64,000 nucleotides of DNA from Luteolibacter sp. Y139 (GCF_038066715.1 NZ_JBBUKT010000001.1:744001-808000), one strand, 5' to 3'. Positions 1-10,191 are shown, counted from the first letter of the stretch. Translations and numbers: made by a program. The notes: generated by a model from the sequence alone, not told the origin.

Positions 1-244
1 CGAGTTCGCGGCGCAACGCATCAAGCTGCGCCACATGATACGCCGGAACCGGATCGGAACTGGTCAGCAAACCGCTCAGGATCGCCGGATGGCCATCGAG
101 CCAGGTCATCAACTCTGGCGAAGCGGCTTCCGAAATTTTCGCCCGGGCCTCGGACAAGTACGACTCCCGCAGTACCGGCGAGAAAACCGGAGTTTCCGCG
201 GTAGCGGTGGAAACAAGTGCGAATGGAATGATCCAGCGGTGCAT
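1..244 (-). CDS. N-terminal part of a secreted protein of unknown function
   Basis: A leftward reading frame opens with ATG at 244 and stays open to the window edge, so only about 81 N-terminal residues are visible. It starts MHRWIIPFALVSTATAE, a short signal peptide with a likely cleavage after TATA. The mature part is mixed, with no motif I recognise. The start lies 6 bases after the stop of the GH89 gene, so the two are probably co-transcribed and this protein may serve the same extracellular glycan-degrading task. The family cannot be named from this fragment. Confidence 0.7.
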   Translation of the reverse strand, partial: MHRWIIPFALVSTATAETPVFSPVLRESYLSEARAKISEAASPELMTWLDGHPAILSGLLTSSDPVPAYHVAQLDALRREL

Positions 245-250
245 GATTGA

Positions 251-2848
251 TCAGGGTTGGCGTTCGGCAAAGATGACTCCGTTTGAATCGGAGCCGCCGT
301 CGCTGCGGATTTCGGCTTCAAGTTCGAGCCCCTCGGCCTGCGTGACATTGGGAAACTCCAGCACCCAGACGTTGTCGGTATGCTGATGCCCGGTGCGGCC
401 TTCATGGGCATCGGTCGAAACGACCTGCCCCTTGTGCAGCAGCTTCACCTGCCTCACGTCGCAGCGGTTGTAGCCGGTGACGTAGCGGAAGGTCACCCGG
501 AACTTCCCGCCTTCGGAAAGCTTGCCCTCCAGTGGCCATTTCTTCTTTTGCCACGAGGTGGACAGCACTCCGCTGGTCCAGTCACCGAGGAAATAGGAAT
601 CATCGGGCAAGCTCGTCTGGCGCAGCGGTGAGACCGACCGCTCGACGAGAGCGTCATACTTGCGGATGATTTCCGCACTCAACGCGAGCGGATCACCTTC
701 CGGATCCGGAGTGAAATTCCCCTCGCACGTATCAGCCCAATTCCACTCCCACGCGGCGAGTTCCTTGAAGAACGGATGATCGTCCAGTCCAGGGCGGCCA
801 TAGACCTTGAGCAGCTTTGAATCATCGATCCGCTCGCCCACCGGCTTCGCAAGCTCACTACTGAGGAAGGCGAGATACTTCTCCCATCGCCCGAGGTAAA
901 AGCTTCCTAACAGCCCGTTCCACTGGCGGTTCGAGTAGTCGAAGTTCACCTGCACCTGCGTGTTCGGCCCCCACAGCGTGACGAGCATCCGGGCCGAGCG
1001 TTCCAGCAAGCGCTTCTCGGCCTCGTTCTTCCCCCAGCGACGGGCATCTGCCAGCCAGGCACCGAGCCGGAACTCCCGGCGTGCGCCAAGCAAGCGATCC
1101 AGATCCCGGCCAAGCTCCAGGAAACTCGCGGCAACCTTCCTGAACTCCTCGACCTTCCCTTGCGAATAGGCATCACGCAATTCGCGGTGAAGCATCACGC
1201 CAAGGTCCGCCAAAGCCTGACGCCCCCAATCGATCAGATCGTAACGGTAAGTATCAAGCTTGCCGAGCCGGCCGGAATCTTGCGCGAGCAGCTTCCACGC
1301 CGCCCACAACTTCGGCAGCGCATAGCTCCGCGAGAACGAACCCGCCGACGGAGAACTCGACTTCCCGTTCAGCGTCGGACGCATGCAGAAAGGCGTCTCT
1401 CCCGATTGATAGGACGCACCGCTACGGGCATCGTACACATGATCCAACGTCGAGACCCACGCATCAATCGCCGGCCCCTCCTCCACTCCAAAACGCGACT
1501 GCGCCCAAGTCCTCAACCACCCCGCCGGATCTTGTACCGCACCCGGCACGCGGAAGGCCCCTTCCAGTGCCGCCATGTAGATCGGCGAGTTCGAGTGGCT
1601 GCCTTCACAGAAGACACCGAGCCCCTGGCAATTCTTGAAATCCTCGCGCGTTGCGTGGCGGTCGAAGTCCAGCGACTTGGACAAATTCCCGCCAAGATAA
1701 ACACGCCCGCCGAAGTTGTGGATCACCCCGGACACGTAGGGATAGCCCCAATAATCCTTGCGGCGGCCATCCAGATCTAACAACAGCAGCCGGTCCTGCG
1801 GGATCGCCTTCACGATCGGCTCGTAAAGCGTCCACGTCTGCATCGCGATCTTCGCCTGGGGATCGGCCTTGGTCAGCGCGCCGATCAATGTCTTTCCCAC
1901 CGAGTCGAGGTAAGCCGGATCATTCGTCGGCGGCTTGCTCTCATGGAAGACATCGCACGCATAACAATGCGCCTCACCGAAAAGCCGACGGTTCTCCTCG
2001 ACGAAAATCCCGCTGATCTCCGCAAACAAGGGGTCCGAAGGATCAAGCTGCGCCGTGCCCGGAAAACCGAACCACGAGCGCTTGAGAAAGATCTTCGCAT
2101 CCGGCTTCAGTTCCTTTAGTGCCACCGGCACATAACCCGTGAATCCGGGCACAATCGGCGTCATGCCCAGCTCACGCATCCGCGCGAAGATCTTCCGGCC
2201 GAGATCGAGATGGCTTTCCAGCCACGACTCCGGCATCGGGCCAGCCCAGCTCTCGATATTCGCCATGAACTGCCACGGCAGGAAATTCGGCCCGCACAGG
2301 AACGAACGCACCGCCAGGTCACTCATCCCGAGCCGCGTCATCGCCGCGCGCCAGACGCACTCGTGGCCTACCATCGCCAGTGGCATGTTCACCCCCTGCA
2401 GCGCCAGGAAATCGAGTTCGCGTTCCCACTGCGACCAATCCCACCACGCCATCGTGTAGCCGTAGGTGCAGAAATTGTACGCCACCCGATGCGGCAGTGA
2501 TGCCTTCGCCGAACGCGGCTTGTCCGGCAAAGGAAGCTTGGCAGGAAGATCGAGGTATTCGCCCGTCCACGAGAGCTGCCGCTTCGCCTCATGGCGCAGC
2601 CAGTCATTCAATGCCGCGGCAATGGCCACCGGCGAGGTGCCTCTCAAAACCAGCGTGTCGCCATCGCGATCGAGCGTCCACGCATCGACCTCACCTTCGA
2701 TTTTCTCGCAGCGCACAGCCACCTCTCCCAACAACCGGCGCACCAAAGCCTCAGCCGCCGGAAACTGCTTTCCTTCAATGGCGTGGACAGAGAACGGGAC
2801 AAAAGCAGCGGAGCCAAGAAGCAGACGATGGAACTGGCGGCGATTCAC
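251..2848 (-). CDS. alpha-N-acetylglucosaminidase (GH89, NAGLU-like), Tat-exported
   Basis: The 865-residue protein begins with RRQFHRLLLG, a twin-arginine-type export signal. A short alpha/beta N-terminal domain (about 30-110) is followed by the GH89 catalytic barrel. Recognisable family segments are YTMAWWDWSQWERELDFLAL (about 131-150), the GVNMPLAMVGHE stretch after it, and the GFTGYVP and SWFGFPGTAQLDPSDP regions; the all-helical C-terminal domain is also present. The C-terminus adds a beta-rich stretch. GH89 enzymes release terminal alpha-1,4-linked N-acetylglucosamine from heparan-type glycans. The gene is first in a leftward unit with the secreted gene at 1-244. Family assignment is firm; substrate is inferred. 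Confidence 0.9.
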   Translation of the reverse strand: MNRRQFHRLLLGSAAFVPFSVHAIEGKQFPAAEALVRRLLGEVAVRCEKIEGEVDAWTLDRDGDTLVLRGTSPVAIAAALNDWLRHEAKRQLSWTGEYLDLPAKLPLPDKPRSAKASLPHRVAYNFCTYGYTMAWWDWSQWERELDFLALQGVNMPLAMVGHECVWRAAMTRLGMSDLAVRSFLCGPNFLPWQFMANIESWAGPMPESWLESHLDLGRKIFARMRELGMTPIVPGFTGYVPVALKELKPDAKIFLKRSWFGFPGTAQLDPSDPLFAEISGIFVEENRRLFGEAHCYACDVFHESKPPTNDPAYLDSVGKTLIGALTKADPQAKIAMQTWTLYEPIVKAIPQDRLLLLDLDGRRKDYWGYPYVSGVIHNFGGRVYLGGNLSKSLDFDRHATREDFKNCQGLGVFCEGSHSNSPIYMAALEGAFRVPGAVQDPAGWLRTWAQSRFGVEEGPAIDAWVSTLDHVYDARSGASYQSGETPFCMRPTLNGKSSSPSAGSFSRSYALPKLWAAWKLLAQDSGRLGKLDTYRYDLIDWGRQALADLGVMLHRELRDAYSQGKVEEFRKVAASFLELGRDLDRLLGARREFRLGAWLADARRWGKNEAEKRLLERSARMLVTLWGPNTQVQVNFDYSNRQWNGLLGSFYLGRWEKYLAFLSSELAKPVGERIDDSKLLKVYGRPGLDDHPFFKELAAWEWNWADTCEGNFTPDPEGDPLALSAEIIRKYDALVERSVSPLRQTSLPDDSYFLGDWTSGVLSTSWQKKKWPLEGKLSEGGKFRVTFRYVTGYNRCDVRQVKLLHKGQVVSTDAHEGRTGHQHTDNVWVLEFPNVTQAEGLELEAEIRSDGGSDSNGVIFAERQP

Positions 2849-2894
2849 GTGACAGGAAACAGATCGAAAGATGACGATTATTCACTAAAATTTG

Positions 2895-2935
2895 TCCGGT
2901 GACCTCCCGGAAACCCGCTCCGGGAAGTCACCGGA
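2895..2935 (-). terminator. Long inverted repeat ending the beta-strand repeat gene
   Basis: TCCGGTGAC at 2895-2903 pairs with GTCACCGGA at 2927-2935, and the inner CCCGG/CCGGG extends the stem. Read leftward, it is followed by a T-containing tract (CAAATTTTAG), which fits a rho-independent terminator for the gene at 2982-7010 just before the GH89 gene begins. Confidence 0.65.
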
Positions 2936-2981
2936 ACCCGCGGCCTTGTGGCCGGGGACCTCGTAGTACCCGGGGAACTTG

Positions 2982-5900
2982 TCAGGGAACGGTCACTTTG
3001 AGACGGGCGAAGACCTTCGGATTGCCGGCCGGTAGCGTGAACTCGATCGACGTGCCCAGATCGGCAACGCCAACCACCGCATTCGTCCAGCCTCCGGGCT
3101 GTCCTTCCGCCGCGAGATTGCTCGAGGTCTGCACCGCCCAGGATGCCAGCGCCAGCGCATCCTTCGGCCACGTGACCTTGCCGTTCACCACCTGCGGATT
3201 CGGCGTGAAGGTCGAGCCGGTCTGACCCATCAGGTACTCGACCGCATTCGCCACTCCATCCTTGTCGTAGTCTCCATCCGCACCCTCGCCCCCGGCGTTG
3301 ATCGCGGACCACGTGGTGAACGTGTTGGCTGCTGGCACCGTCAGCGTCACCGCCTTGCCCGCATAGGCCGGATCGTTGTAATCGACCACGAAGAGCTGGC
3401 TGCCCACCGCAAGCATCCCCCCATCAGCGAGCCCGGTGAAGGTACCGGTGAGGCTGCCAGCCGAGTAATCGAGCAGCACGAACTTCTGGCCCACGGTGAA
3501 TGCCACCGGTGCGCCATTGTCATCCACCAGGGAAAGCACCGCATTCGCACCCAGCGTCACGGCACCGGAAACGGTGAGCTTCCCACAGGTGGAAGCCGAG
3601 CTGTCATAGTGAAGCTTGAAGGCGCTGCCACCATCGAAGCTCGCCTGCTGCGGCGCACCGATTGCCAGCGCGGCCGTGGACGTCGCCGGCACGTCGAGCG
3701 TGGTTCCCGTCACGGTCAGGTTGCTTCCGGAAGTGTTGCGGAAGGTGGCGCCGTTTTGCAGATGGATGAGCGCGTTCGTGGCGACCTGGCCGGTGACCGT
3801 GGTGGCTTCGAGGATGCCAGCCTCTTCGAGGTTCACATTGGCAGTACCCATCGCACCGCCGCTGTCCTGCACCAGCGTCAGCGTGCCGGTCTTGATCGTG
3901 CCACCGTAGGTCGTGAGCGTGCCATTGGCGGTCTTGTTGTTGGGAGCTCCCGCAATCGCGAGCTGGATCGCCGTGGCATCCAGCGTGCCGCCAGTGAAGG
4001 CAAACGTGCCGCTGGTCGCATTGTTGAAGTTGCCCGCGCCCGTGTCGTGGCGACCGATGACCAGTGTGCCAAGGAGCGCATCAAGCGTGCTACCTTCACC
4101 GGTGACATCGACCGTCGCGCTGCCGCCCGCATAGTCCGAGCCCGTCTTGTAGCCCACGGTCATGTTCGCGCGGGTCGAGCCGCCGGCGGCGCCGCGAATC
4201 GCCAGTGAAGCGCCAACGCCCCCGGAGCCTAACAGCGAGCAGCTGCCGCTCTGCGCTTGGTTCGTGCCAATCGCGATGGTGTCCGCATGGATGACGTTCG
4301 CCTGGCCCAGCGTCACCGAAGCATTCGACGAGACACCGGATCCACCGGGGCCACCATTTCCGATCCCGAACGTTGCGGCGGTGATGGTGTTGTTCTGAAC
4401 CGCGGCATTGACGGAAGCGCTGCCGCCGCTGGCCGTGGTCACCGCATTGAAGCTGCCGATCGGATTGTTGAAGACGAAGGAGTCGATCGCGAGATTGAGC
4501 CCACCTTGGTTGATCAGGAGATTGGCACTGCCTTGGACAGTGAGAGTCTTGCCCGGTTGGGCATAGACGTTCGCACCGCCTGACGGAGCTTTCGTGAACG
4601 ATGGCACGGTCAGGTTCAGATTCGTGAAGTCGAGCGAGCCATTGCTGAGAACAATCCCAGTGCCGGCCGGAATCGACGAACCCGTGGAATCCAGGACCAG
4701 CGTGCCACCCCCGCTCACACCGGTGGTGCCTGCATAGGTGTTCGCACCGGTCAGCCGGAGGGTGCCCGAGCCATTGTGGGTGACCGAACCGGAGCCGGAG
4801 ATCACGTTCGCGAAATTGATATCATCGAAGCGGCTGATGGCCAGGGTGCCATGGTCCACCACCGGCCCCAGGAGCGAGCCGGTAACATCATTCGCTCCGA
4901 CTTGAAGCGTGCCCGCGGCAATGGTGGTGGTGCCGGTGTAGCCAGCGTCTCCCGCGAGGATAACCGTGCCGGGGCCGTTCTGGATCAGCGCACCGCTGCC
5001 GGTGATCGGAGGCGTCACCGTGAAGGTTCCGCTGCGATTGAAGGTGATCGTGCCATTGTTGGTGACCGCCGTGGTGTCACCGAGCGAACCCGCCGCTCCG
5101 CCATTACCCACTTGCAAAGTCCTCCCGGCATTCACCGTCGTCGCGCCCGTGTAGCTGTTGTCCGCGGTGAGAACGACGGTGCCGGCGCCGAGTTGGGAAA
5201 GCGAACCCATGCCCGAGATCGCGTTGGCGATCGTGACCGCATCGGAGCGGTTGAAGGCGAGCGTGCCGTCGTTGATCACCGCCCCCGTGCCGAGGCTGCC
5301 AGCAGTACCACCCGAACCAACCTGCACCGTGCCCGCATTGATCACGGTCTCGCCGGTGTAGTTGTTGTTCGTGGCAAGCGTCAGCGTCCCGGTGCCGGAT
5401 TTGACGAGGTTGGTCACCCCGCTGATCGCACCGCTGCCACTGAGCGAATAGCTTTTCGTGGAGTGATCGAAGGTCACCGACCCCGGCGTGACCATGTCGT
5501 TCAGCACCACACTGGTGGTGCCCGTCGCGCCATCGGTGAAGCTGACGTGGTCGAACTGGAAGAATTTGTCGGGGCTGCCGCCGTTGGTCCAGTTGCTGGA
5601 GGTATTGACGTCCCACGTGCCACCGGGTGATCCCTTCCACGCCAGCGAGCCCGCGGTGCCGGAGAAAGTAACGGTGATCGCCGAATTACTACCACTGCCG
5701 TAGTTCACTGCTGGATTGAGACGGCTGCCACCCAGGCCGCCGACGGTCACCGGAGGACTGCCGGTCAAGGTGCCTTGGTAGGTCACCACCGTATAGGGCG
5801 TGCCCAGATCAGGCGGCGAACTCACCTGCACCGCGATGCCACCGGCGGTCCGCGTGTAGTTGCCCGCGATGGTGGGAGCGGTTCCCAAGGCAAGCTGCAG

Positions 5901-7010
5901 CGAGCCGCCATTTTGAGTCAGCGAGGCCAGCGTCCCGCTCCCGATTCCCAGCCCGCCATTGTTCAAGGTAATCGGCACCGCGGCATTGATCGCACCCGTG
6001 AGCTGAAGATCGGCAGCACCACCCTTGGTGAAGGCCAGACCATTTCCCGCAGAGAAGGTCAGGGAACCGGCATACGTTCCGTTGGTGGTCTGGTTGACCG
6101 TGAGGGCGGAGGAAGGTCCCTCGCCGGTGATGCTTCCGCCGGTGCCGCTGAGCGACCCGACACTGCTGGCTCCCGTGCCCAGGGCGACGGCTCCTCCATT
6201 GACGGTAAGGAAAGCAGCCGGATTCACCCATCCGCCCGCGTTCTGCAACTGCAGGTTGGAGGTCGCGGTTGCGAGCGTGATTCCGCCGGTGGCATCGATC
6301 GAGCCAGCTGAAGCGACCCGCAGTTGCGACCTCGTGTTCAGCGTCACGCTGCCACTGCCCAGCGCATTGGTGGCCGCAGCCTCCAAGAACAAACGGCGGG
6401 CATTGTCCGTGGTATTCGTCCCCTCCACCGTCCAGTTTCCGCTAAGGGTGTTCGCGGCGTTGCTGACGGACAAGGTCCGCCGCTCACCGGTCTGGCCTTG
6501 GAGCACGCCCTTCAGGTCAATATTCGCCGAGCCCGACAGCACGCCCTGCAAGTTCAGCCGGTTCGTATAGGCCGAGGTATTGTCGGACTGGATCGTGAAG
6601 TTCACGCTTCCCGAGGCACCGACATCGATGGCGCTCGGAACATTCCGGACCACGTTGCCCAGCGAAGTACTGTAGCTCTGCAAGGTGCCCCCAGCCCCCA
6701 GGCTCAGCGGCTTCGGATTGATCGTCACCGTGGTATTCCCTCCGCTGGCAGTATGGCGCAGCCTCAGGATCCCCCCTCCCTGCAGGGACAGCGAGTCCCC
6801 GGCGAAGGTGGTCGTGGAATTATTGGCTCCCACCGGCGAATCCACCGTGAAGCCTGAGGTGACCTGATAGGTTTTGCCCGCTGCGGGAGCGGTGCTGTCC
6901 GACCAAACGGTGGCCGTCGTCCAATCGCCGCTGGCGACCGATGCCACCTGCGCATGCAAGGTCGGACTGAGCAGAACACACGCGGGTGCAAGAAACACAG
7001 AGATCTTCAT
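2982..7010 (-). CDS. Large secreted protein with autotransporter-associated beta-strand repeats
   Basis: The 1342-residue protein has a signal peptide (MKISVFLAPACVLLSPTLHAQ) and is then almost entirely Gly/Thr/Asn/Ser-rich beta-helix sequence. The most regular part, about residues 530-760, repeats a unit of roughly 55 residues built on GTLTL..NNYTG.T.INAGTLQVG, the autotransporter-associated beta-strand repeat. There is no C-terminal beta-barrel. The last 110 residues contain a DYDKDGVANAVEYLMG calcium-binding-like segment and a short beta domain often seen at the end of verrucomicrobial secreted proteins. It is probably a surface or extracellular adhesin or structural protein. The DNA is repetitive, which gives long open frames on the other strand that are not genes. 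Confidence 0.85.
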   Translation of the reverse strand: MKISVFLAPACVLLSPTLHAQVASVASGDWTTATVWSDSTAPAAGKTYQVTSGFTVDSPVGANNSTTTFAGDSLSLQGGGILRLRHTASGGNTTVTINPKPLSLGAGGTLQSYSTSLGNVVRNVPSAIDVGASGSVNFTIQSDNTSAYTNRLNLQGVLSGSANIDLKGVLQGQTGERRTLSVSNAANTLSGNWTVEGTNTTDNARRLFLEAAATNALGSGSVTLNTRSQLRVASAGSIDATGGITLATATSNLQLQNAGGWVNPAAFLTVNGGAVALGTGASSVGSLSGTGGSITGEGPSSALTVNQTTNGTYAGSLTFSAGNGLAFTKGGAADLQLTGAINAAVPITLNNGGLGIGSGTLASLTQNGGSLQLALGTAPTIAGNYTRTAGGIAVQVSSPPDLGTPYTVVTYQGTLTGSPPVTVGGLGGSRLNPAVNYGSGSNSAITVTFSGTAGSLAWKGSPGGTWDVNTSSNWTNGGSPDKFFQFDHVSFTDGATGTTSVVLNDMVTPGSVTFDHSTKSYSLSGSGAISGVTNLVKSGTGTLTLATNNNYTGETVINAGTVQVGSGGTAGSLGTGAVINDGTLAFNRSDAVTIANAISGMGSLSQLGAGTVVLTADNSYTGATTVNAGRTLQVGNGGAAGSLGDTTAVTNNGTITFNRSGTFTVTPPITGSGALIQNGPGTVILAGDAGYTGTTTIAAGTLQVGANDVTGSLLGPVVDHGTLAISRFDDINFANVISGSGSVTHNGSGTLRLTGANTYAGTTGVSGGGTLVLDSTGSSIPAGTGIVLSNGSLDFTNLNLTVPSFTKAPSGGANVYAQPGKTLTVQGSANLLINQGGLNLAIDSFVFNNPIGSFNAVTTASGGSASVNAAVQNNTITAATFGIGNGGPGGSGVSSNASVTLGQANVIHADTIAIGTNQAQSGSCSLLGSGGVGASLAIRGAAGGSTRANMTVGYKTGSDYAGGSATVDVTGEGSTLDALLGTLVIGRHDTGAGNFNNATSGTFAFTGGTLDATAIQLAIAGAPNNKTANGTLTTYGGTIKTGTLTLVQDSGGAMGTANVNLEEAGILEATTVTGQVATNALIHLQNGATFRNTSGSNLTVTGTTLDVPATSTAALAIGAPQQASFDGGSAFKLHYDSSASTCGKLTVSGAVTLGANAVLSLVDDNGAPVAFTVGQKFVLLDYSAGSLTGTFTGLADGGMLAVGSQLFVVDYNDPAYAGKAVTLTVPAANTFTTWSAINAGGEGADGDYDKDGVANAVEYLMGQTGSTFTPNPQVVNGKVTWPKDALALASWAVQTSSNLAAEGQPGGWTNAVVGVADLGTSIEFTLPAGNPKVFARLKVTVP

Positions 7011-7180
7011 GGGAGCTTTTTTGGTTCGAGGTCATGCCCCGAAAACCGGCAGCAACCGGTCTCCAACGAGGCATTTGCCGCAGGATGTCAGACAAATTTT
7101 GATCCTGAAGGACATCAGCACTCGAAAATCTGCCAATTTCATCTTTGCAGACTCCGGATCGCGATGTAGCCGGTCAGCCC

Positions 7181-8272
7181 ATGGCAAGGATCGAGCGCAA
7201 GACGGCCGCGGAGATGGCGGCGGACGCGATCAAGACGGAAATCGCCATCGGGCGCTGGAGCGGACGCCTTCCCGGCTCCCGCGTGCTGGCTGCGGAAACC
7301 GGTGTGAGCCAGCCCACCGTCACGGCCGCCCTCGCCCTGCTGGTGGAGCAGGGATGGCTGGAGCATCCGGGGGATCGGAAAGCTTTCCGTATCCGTCATG
7401 ACCCCCGGCGCGTCGCCGAAATGAAGCCTCACCGAGACCGGCGGCTGATCTTCGTGACTCACGAGGAACTGGGCGACCTGCCGGATACCACCCGCAAGGT
7501 GATCGACGCCACTCGCCGCCGGGTCGCAGAGCTGGGCTGGAGCGTGGAATTCCGCACCATCGATTTCGTCCATGCGAAAACCCCTCGCCGCTCTTGGGAT
7601 GACCTGCTGCCGGTCGACACCGAGACTTCCATGATCGCCGTCTTCGGTCGGCCGGTGATTGCCGAATGGGCCGAACGGCGAAGTGCACGGATGCTATTCC
7701 TCGGAGGCATCACACAGGGGCACTCGATCCCGGCCATCGGCCTCAAGTCATCGATGATGGTGGACGAGGCCATGGAGCGGCTGATCGCGCTCGGACATCG
7801 GCAAATCGTACTGCCACTCTGCCAGCGTCCGCCGACCTTCGCCGCCTCGATCAAGGACGTGGTGAGTAAGCGCTTGGAAGCCGCAGGCGTGATCTACGTG
7901 GCCTCCTATCACACGCCGGAAAGCGAATACATGACCCCGGAGGTCACATGGCGAATGATGGAAACGGCATTCGCCCGCACCGCCCCGACCGCACTCGTAT
8001 TCCTCGATTGGAAGGAACTCGTCACCGCCAGCTGTCTGCTGTCGAAACTCGGCGTCCGCATTCCGGAAGACCTGTCGGTCATCCTCTTGAATGAACAAAT
8101 GGAGGCCGACTGGTTTGTCCCAAAGCTCGCTTGCTTCCGCTTTCCGATCAAACGGCTGGCATCCGCTCTAACAACCTGGGTGGAAGGAAAACCGCTCACT
8201 CCCGACCAGCGCCAGCCTCGAGCGGACTTCGAGTCGGGAGAATCCCTGGCACCGCCGTCAGCCCGCGCTTAA
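7181..8272 (+). CDS. GntR-type winged-helix regulator with LacI-like sensor domain
   Basis: Residues 1-70 form a GntR-type winged helix (AADAIKTEIAIGRW, LPGSRVLAAETGVSQPTVTA). From about residue 85 (RRLIFVTHEELG) a periplasmic-binding-protein-like fold follows, as in LacI/XylR sensors, with the typical PTALVFLDWKELV and LGVRIPEDLSVILLNE segments. I chose ATG 7181 because the upstream extension is not conserved-looking. It is divergent from the beta-strand repeat gene (170-base gap) and its end overlaps the end of lipA by 4 bases. This architecture is common in Verrucomicrobiota as a sugar-responsive regulator; the target is unknown. Confidence 0.8.
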   Translation: MARIERKTAAEMAADAIKTEIAIGRWSGRLPGSRVLAAETGVSQPTVTAALALLVEQGWLEHPGDRKAFRIRHDPRRVAEMKPHRDRRLIFVTHEELGDLPDTTRKVIDATRRRVAELGWSVEFRTIDFVHAKTPRRSWDDLLPVDTETSMIAVFGRPVIAEWAERRSARMLFLGGITQGHSIPAIGLKSSMMVDEAMERLIALGHRQIVLPLCQRPPTFAASIKDVVSKRLEAAGVIYVASYHTPESEYMTPEVTWRMMETAFARTAPTALVFLDWKELVTASCLLSKLGVRIPEDLSVILLNEQMEADWFVPKLACFRFPIKRLASALTTWVEGKPLTPDQRQPRADFESGESLAPPSARA

Positions 8273-9282
8273 GCCACCGACGCCTTCACCAACGCCGCCT
8301 TCGCAGCAGGGATAGGCAGGTCTTCCGGTTGCAAGTCGAGACCACGCGTCGGCGCGGCCTTCTCGATCTCATCCATGATATCGAGCTCCGGACGGAAATC
8401 AGCGGCGTGATACGAGCTGCGCACCAGTGGACCACTCGCGACATGTCGGAAGCCCTTCGCAATCGCGATCTGCTTCAACTCATCGAACGCAGCCGGCTCA
8501 ATGTATTCCACCACCGGCAAGTGACGCGGAGTCGGACGCAAATACTGACCCATGGTCAACACGGTCACGTCAGCCTCTAACAAATCATCCATCGCCCGCA
8601 GGATCTCATCGCGGGTCTCGCCAAGGCCGAGCATGATGCCGCTCTTGCTGGCGACCTTGCCATTCACCATTGCCTTCGCCTTCTTCAGCACCGCGAGGCT
8701 GCGATGATACTTGGCGCGCGAGCGGACCAACGGCGTGAGCCGTTCGACCGTTTCGAGGTTGTGGTTGAAGATGTGCGGGCGCGCATCCATCACCATCTGG
8801 AGCGCCCAGTCACGGTCGTTGAAATCGGGCACCAGCACCTCGATGACGATGCCGGGGTTCATCGCGCGCACCGCTTCGATGGTCTGCTGGAAATGCTCGG
8901 CACCACCGTCCTTGAGATCGTCACGGGCCACCGCGGTGATCACCACGTGGCGGAGCTTCATGCGGCGCGTCGCCTCAGCCACGCGGTAGGGCTCGTCGCC
9001 CTCCAGCGCATCGGGCTTGGCGGTCTTCACCGCGCAGAAGCCGCAGGCGCGGGTGCACTTCTCACCGGCGATCATGAAGGTCGCCGTGCCCTGTCCCCAG
9101 CATTCCCAACGGTTCGGGCACTGGGCCTCCTCGCACACGGTCACCAGCTTGAGGTCGGTAATCAGCGACTTGGTGGACCAGAAAACCGGGTTGTTGGGCA
9201 GGCGCACCTTGATCCAGGACGGTTTCTTGTCCTGGTGCAGGGCGGGATCCATTTTCATCTGGGGTCCGTGGCAGCCGCTCAT
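8269..9282 (-). CDS. lipA: Lipoyl synthase LipA (radical SAM)
   Basis: Lipoyl synthase inserts two sulfurs into octanoyl-protein to form lipoyl cofactor on 2-oxoacid dehydrogenases and the glycine cleavage system. The 337-residue protein shows both cysteine sets: CEEAQCPNRWECWG (auxiliary 4Fe-4S cluster) and CTRACGFCAVKT (radical-SAM CX3CX2C). The family C-terminal VASGPLVRSSYHA, with its conserved serine, is present. Length and order match the family, though it ends with an Ala/Lys-rich tail. It lies downstream of the patatin/flippase cluster on the same strand, 12 bases away. Confidence 0.97.
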   Translation of the reverse strand: MSGCHGPQMKMDPALHQDKKPSWIKVRLPNNPVFWSTKSLITDLKLVTVCEEAQCPNRWECWGQGTATFMIAGEKCTRACGFCAVKTAKPDALEGDEPYRVAEATRRMKLRHVVITAVARDDLKDGGAEHFQQTIEAVRAMNPGIVIEVLVPDFNDRDWALQMVMDARPHIFNHNLETVERLTPLVRSRAKYHRSLAVLKKAKAMVNGKVASKSGIMLGLGETRDEILRAMDDLLEADVTVLTMGQYLRPTPRHLPVVEYIEPAAFDELKQIAIAKGFRHVASGPLVRSSYHAADFRPELDIMDEIEKAAPTRGLDLQPEDLPIPAAKAALVKASVA

Positions 9283-9294
9283 GTCGGGCGGACG

Positions 9295-10191
9295 CTAGGA
9301 CGCCCTTTCCGCGGGGGAAAGGGGAATTTCTCGCCCAGTCCGCGCTGGCACCATCGCCAGCGGCGAGCGCCGGAACGTCTCCTCCCCCGCAGCAAAGAAA
9401 CTGCGGGACTTCCCGCCATGGAGCAGCCCCGGATGATCGTGCCCGGTTTCCAAAAGAATCAGCCGCTTCCCCGCCATCTCAGCCTCGTCGATCCGGCGGC
9501 GCAGCAACTCCCCGGAAACCAAGCGGTGGCAGTCCCCCATAATTCCGCCGGGCGTCCGCCACGGCAGTCCCTTCATCCCCGAAGCATGGCGGATGCGATG
9601 GACGACGATCGTGTGGATCAGCGGGTCTTCAAGCCAGTGGTCAAACGGCGTTTCATTCGCCACCCCGCCATCGAGAAACTCCTCTCCCTCAATCTTCTGC
9701 GGCTGGAACAGCACCGGCATCGCACAGCTCGCGATGATGAAATCAATCAGCGGGCCTCGGCTCCGAATCTCGCTCTGCGATTTCGTGAGATTGGCGACCG
9801 CGATTTCCAGCCGCGGGCTCCGCAAATCCTCGATCCGCCGTTCACCGAGGACCCGCCCGAGGTAACGGCGCAGCCGCACCCCGGAAAGCAGCCCCGCTCC
9901 GGCAAGCCCCGTGAGAATTCCCGGCCAGCGGTAAAAAGCCCCGAGATCGAAGAACGCCCGGCGGAAATGGAAGTCGTAGATCACCTTCCCCAGCTCCTTG
10001 CCCCGCAAACCCGCCGCCCACAATCCGCCCGCCATCGCCCCGGCAGAGGCGCCCGCGATCCGCCCAGGCCGCAAGCCCGCCTCCTCCATCGCATTCAAGA
10101 CGCCGAGGTGGGCATAGTAGCCGAAAAACGACGAGGACAGGCAGACCGCCAGTCCCGGATCGTGGCCGGAGTTGGGTGGCATGCCGCTCAT
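9295..10191 (-). CDS. Patatin-like phospholipase
   Basis: The 298-residue protein has the patatin nucleophile motif GASAGA (residues about 50-55) and the dyad motif DGGVANETPF (about 175-184), so a Ser-Asp lipid acyl hydrolase is likely. The usual glycine-rich oxyanion loop (GGG.RG) is replaced by LSSSFFGYYAHLGVL, which is unusual. No signal peptide is seen. Its start overlaps the end of the upstream LPG-flippase-like gene, so the two are translationally coupled. The substrate is probably membrane lipid; this is inferred from the family and neighbours. Confidence 0.85.
   Translation of the reverse strand: MSGMPPNSGHDPGLAVCLSSSFFGYYAHLGVLNAMEEAGLRPGRIAGASAGAMAGGLWAAGLRGKELGKVIYDFHFRRAFFDLGAFYRWPGILTGLAGAGLLSGVRLRRYLGRVLGERRIEDLRSPRLEIAVANLTKSQSEIRSRGPLIDFIIASCAMPVLFQPQKIEGEEFLDGGVANETPFDHWLEDPLIHTIVVHRIRHASGMKGLPWRTPGGIMGDCHRLVSGELLRRRIDEAEMAGKRLILLETGHDHPGLLHGGKSRSFFAAGEETFRRSPLAMVPARTGREIPLSPAERAS

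Noticed and set aside
4776-5630. 284-codon frame opposite the beta-strand repeat gene
   Set aside because: The repetitive Gly/Thr-rich gene generates long stop-free antisense frames; no protein domain is visible.
7011-7180. Operator for the GntR/LacI-like regulator in the divergent intergenic region
   Set aside because: AT-rich and with a few partial repeats, but no convincing palindrome was found.
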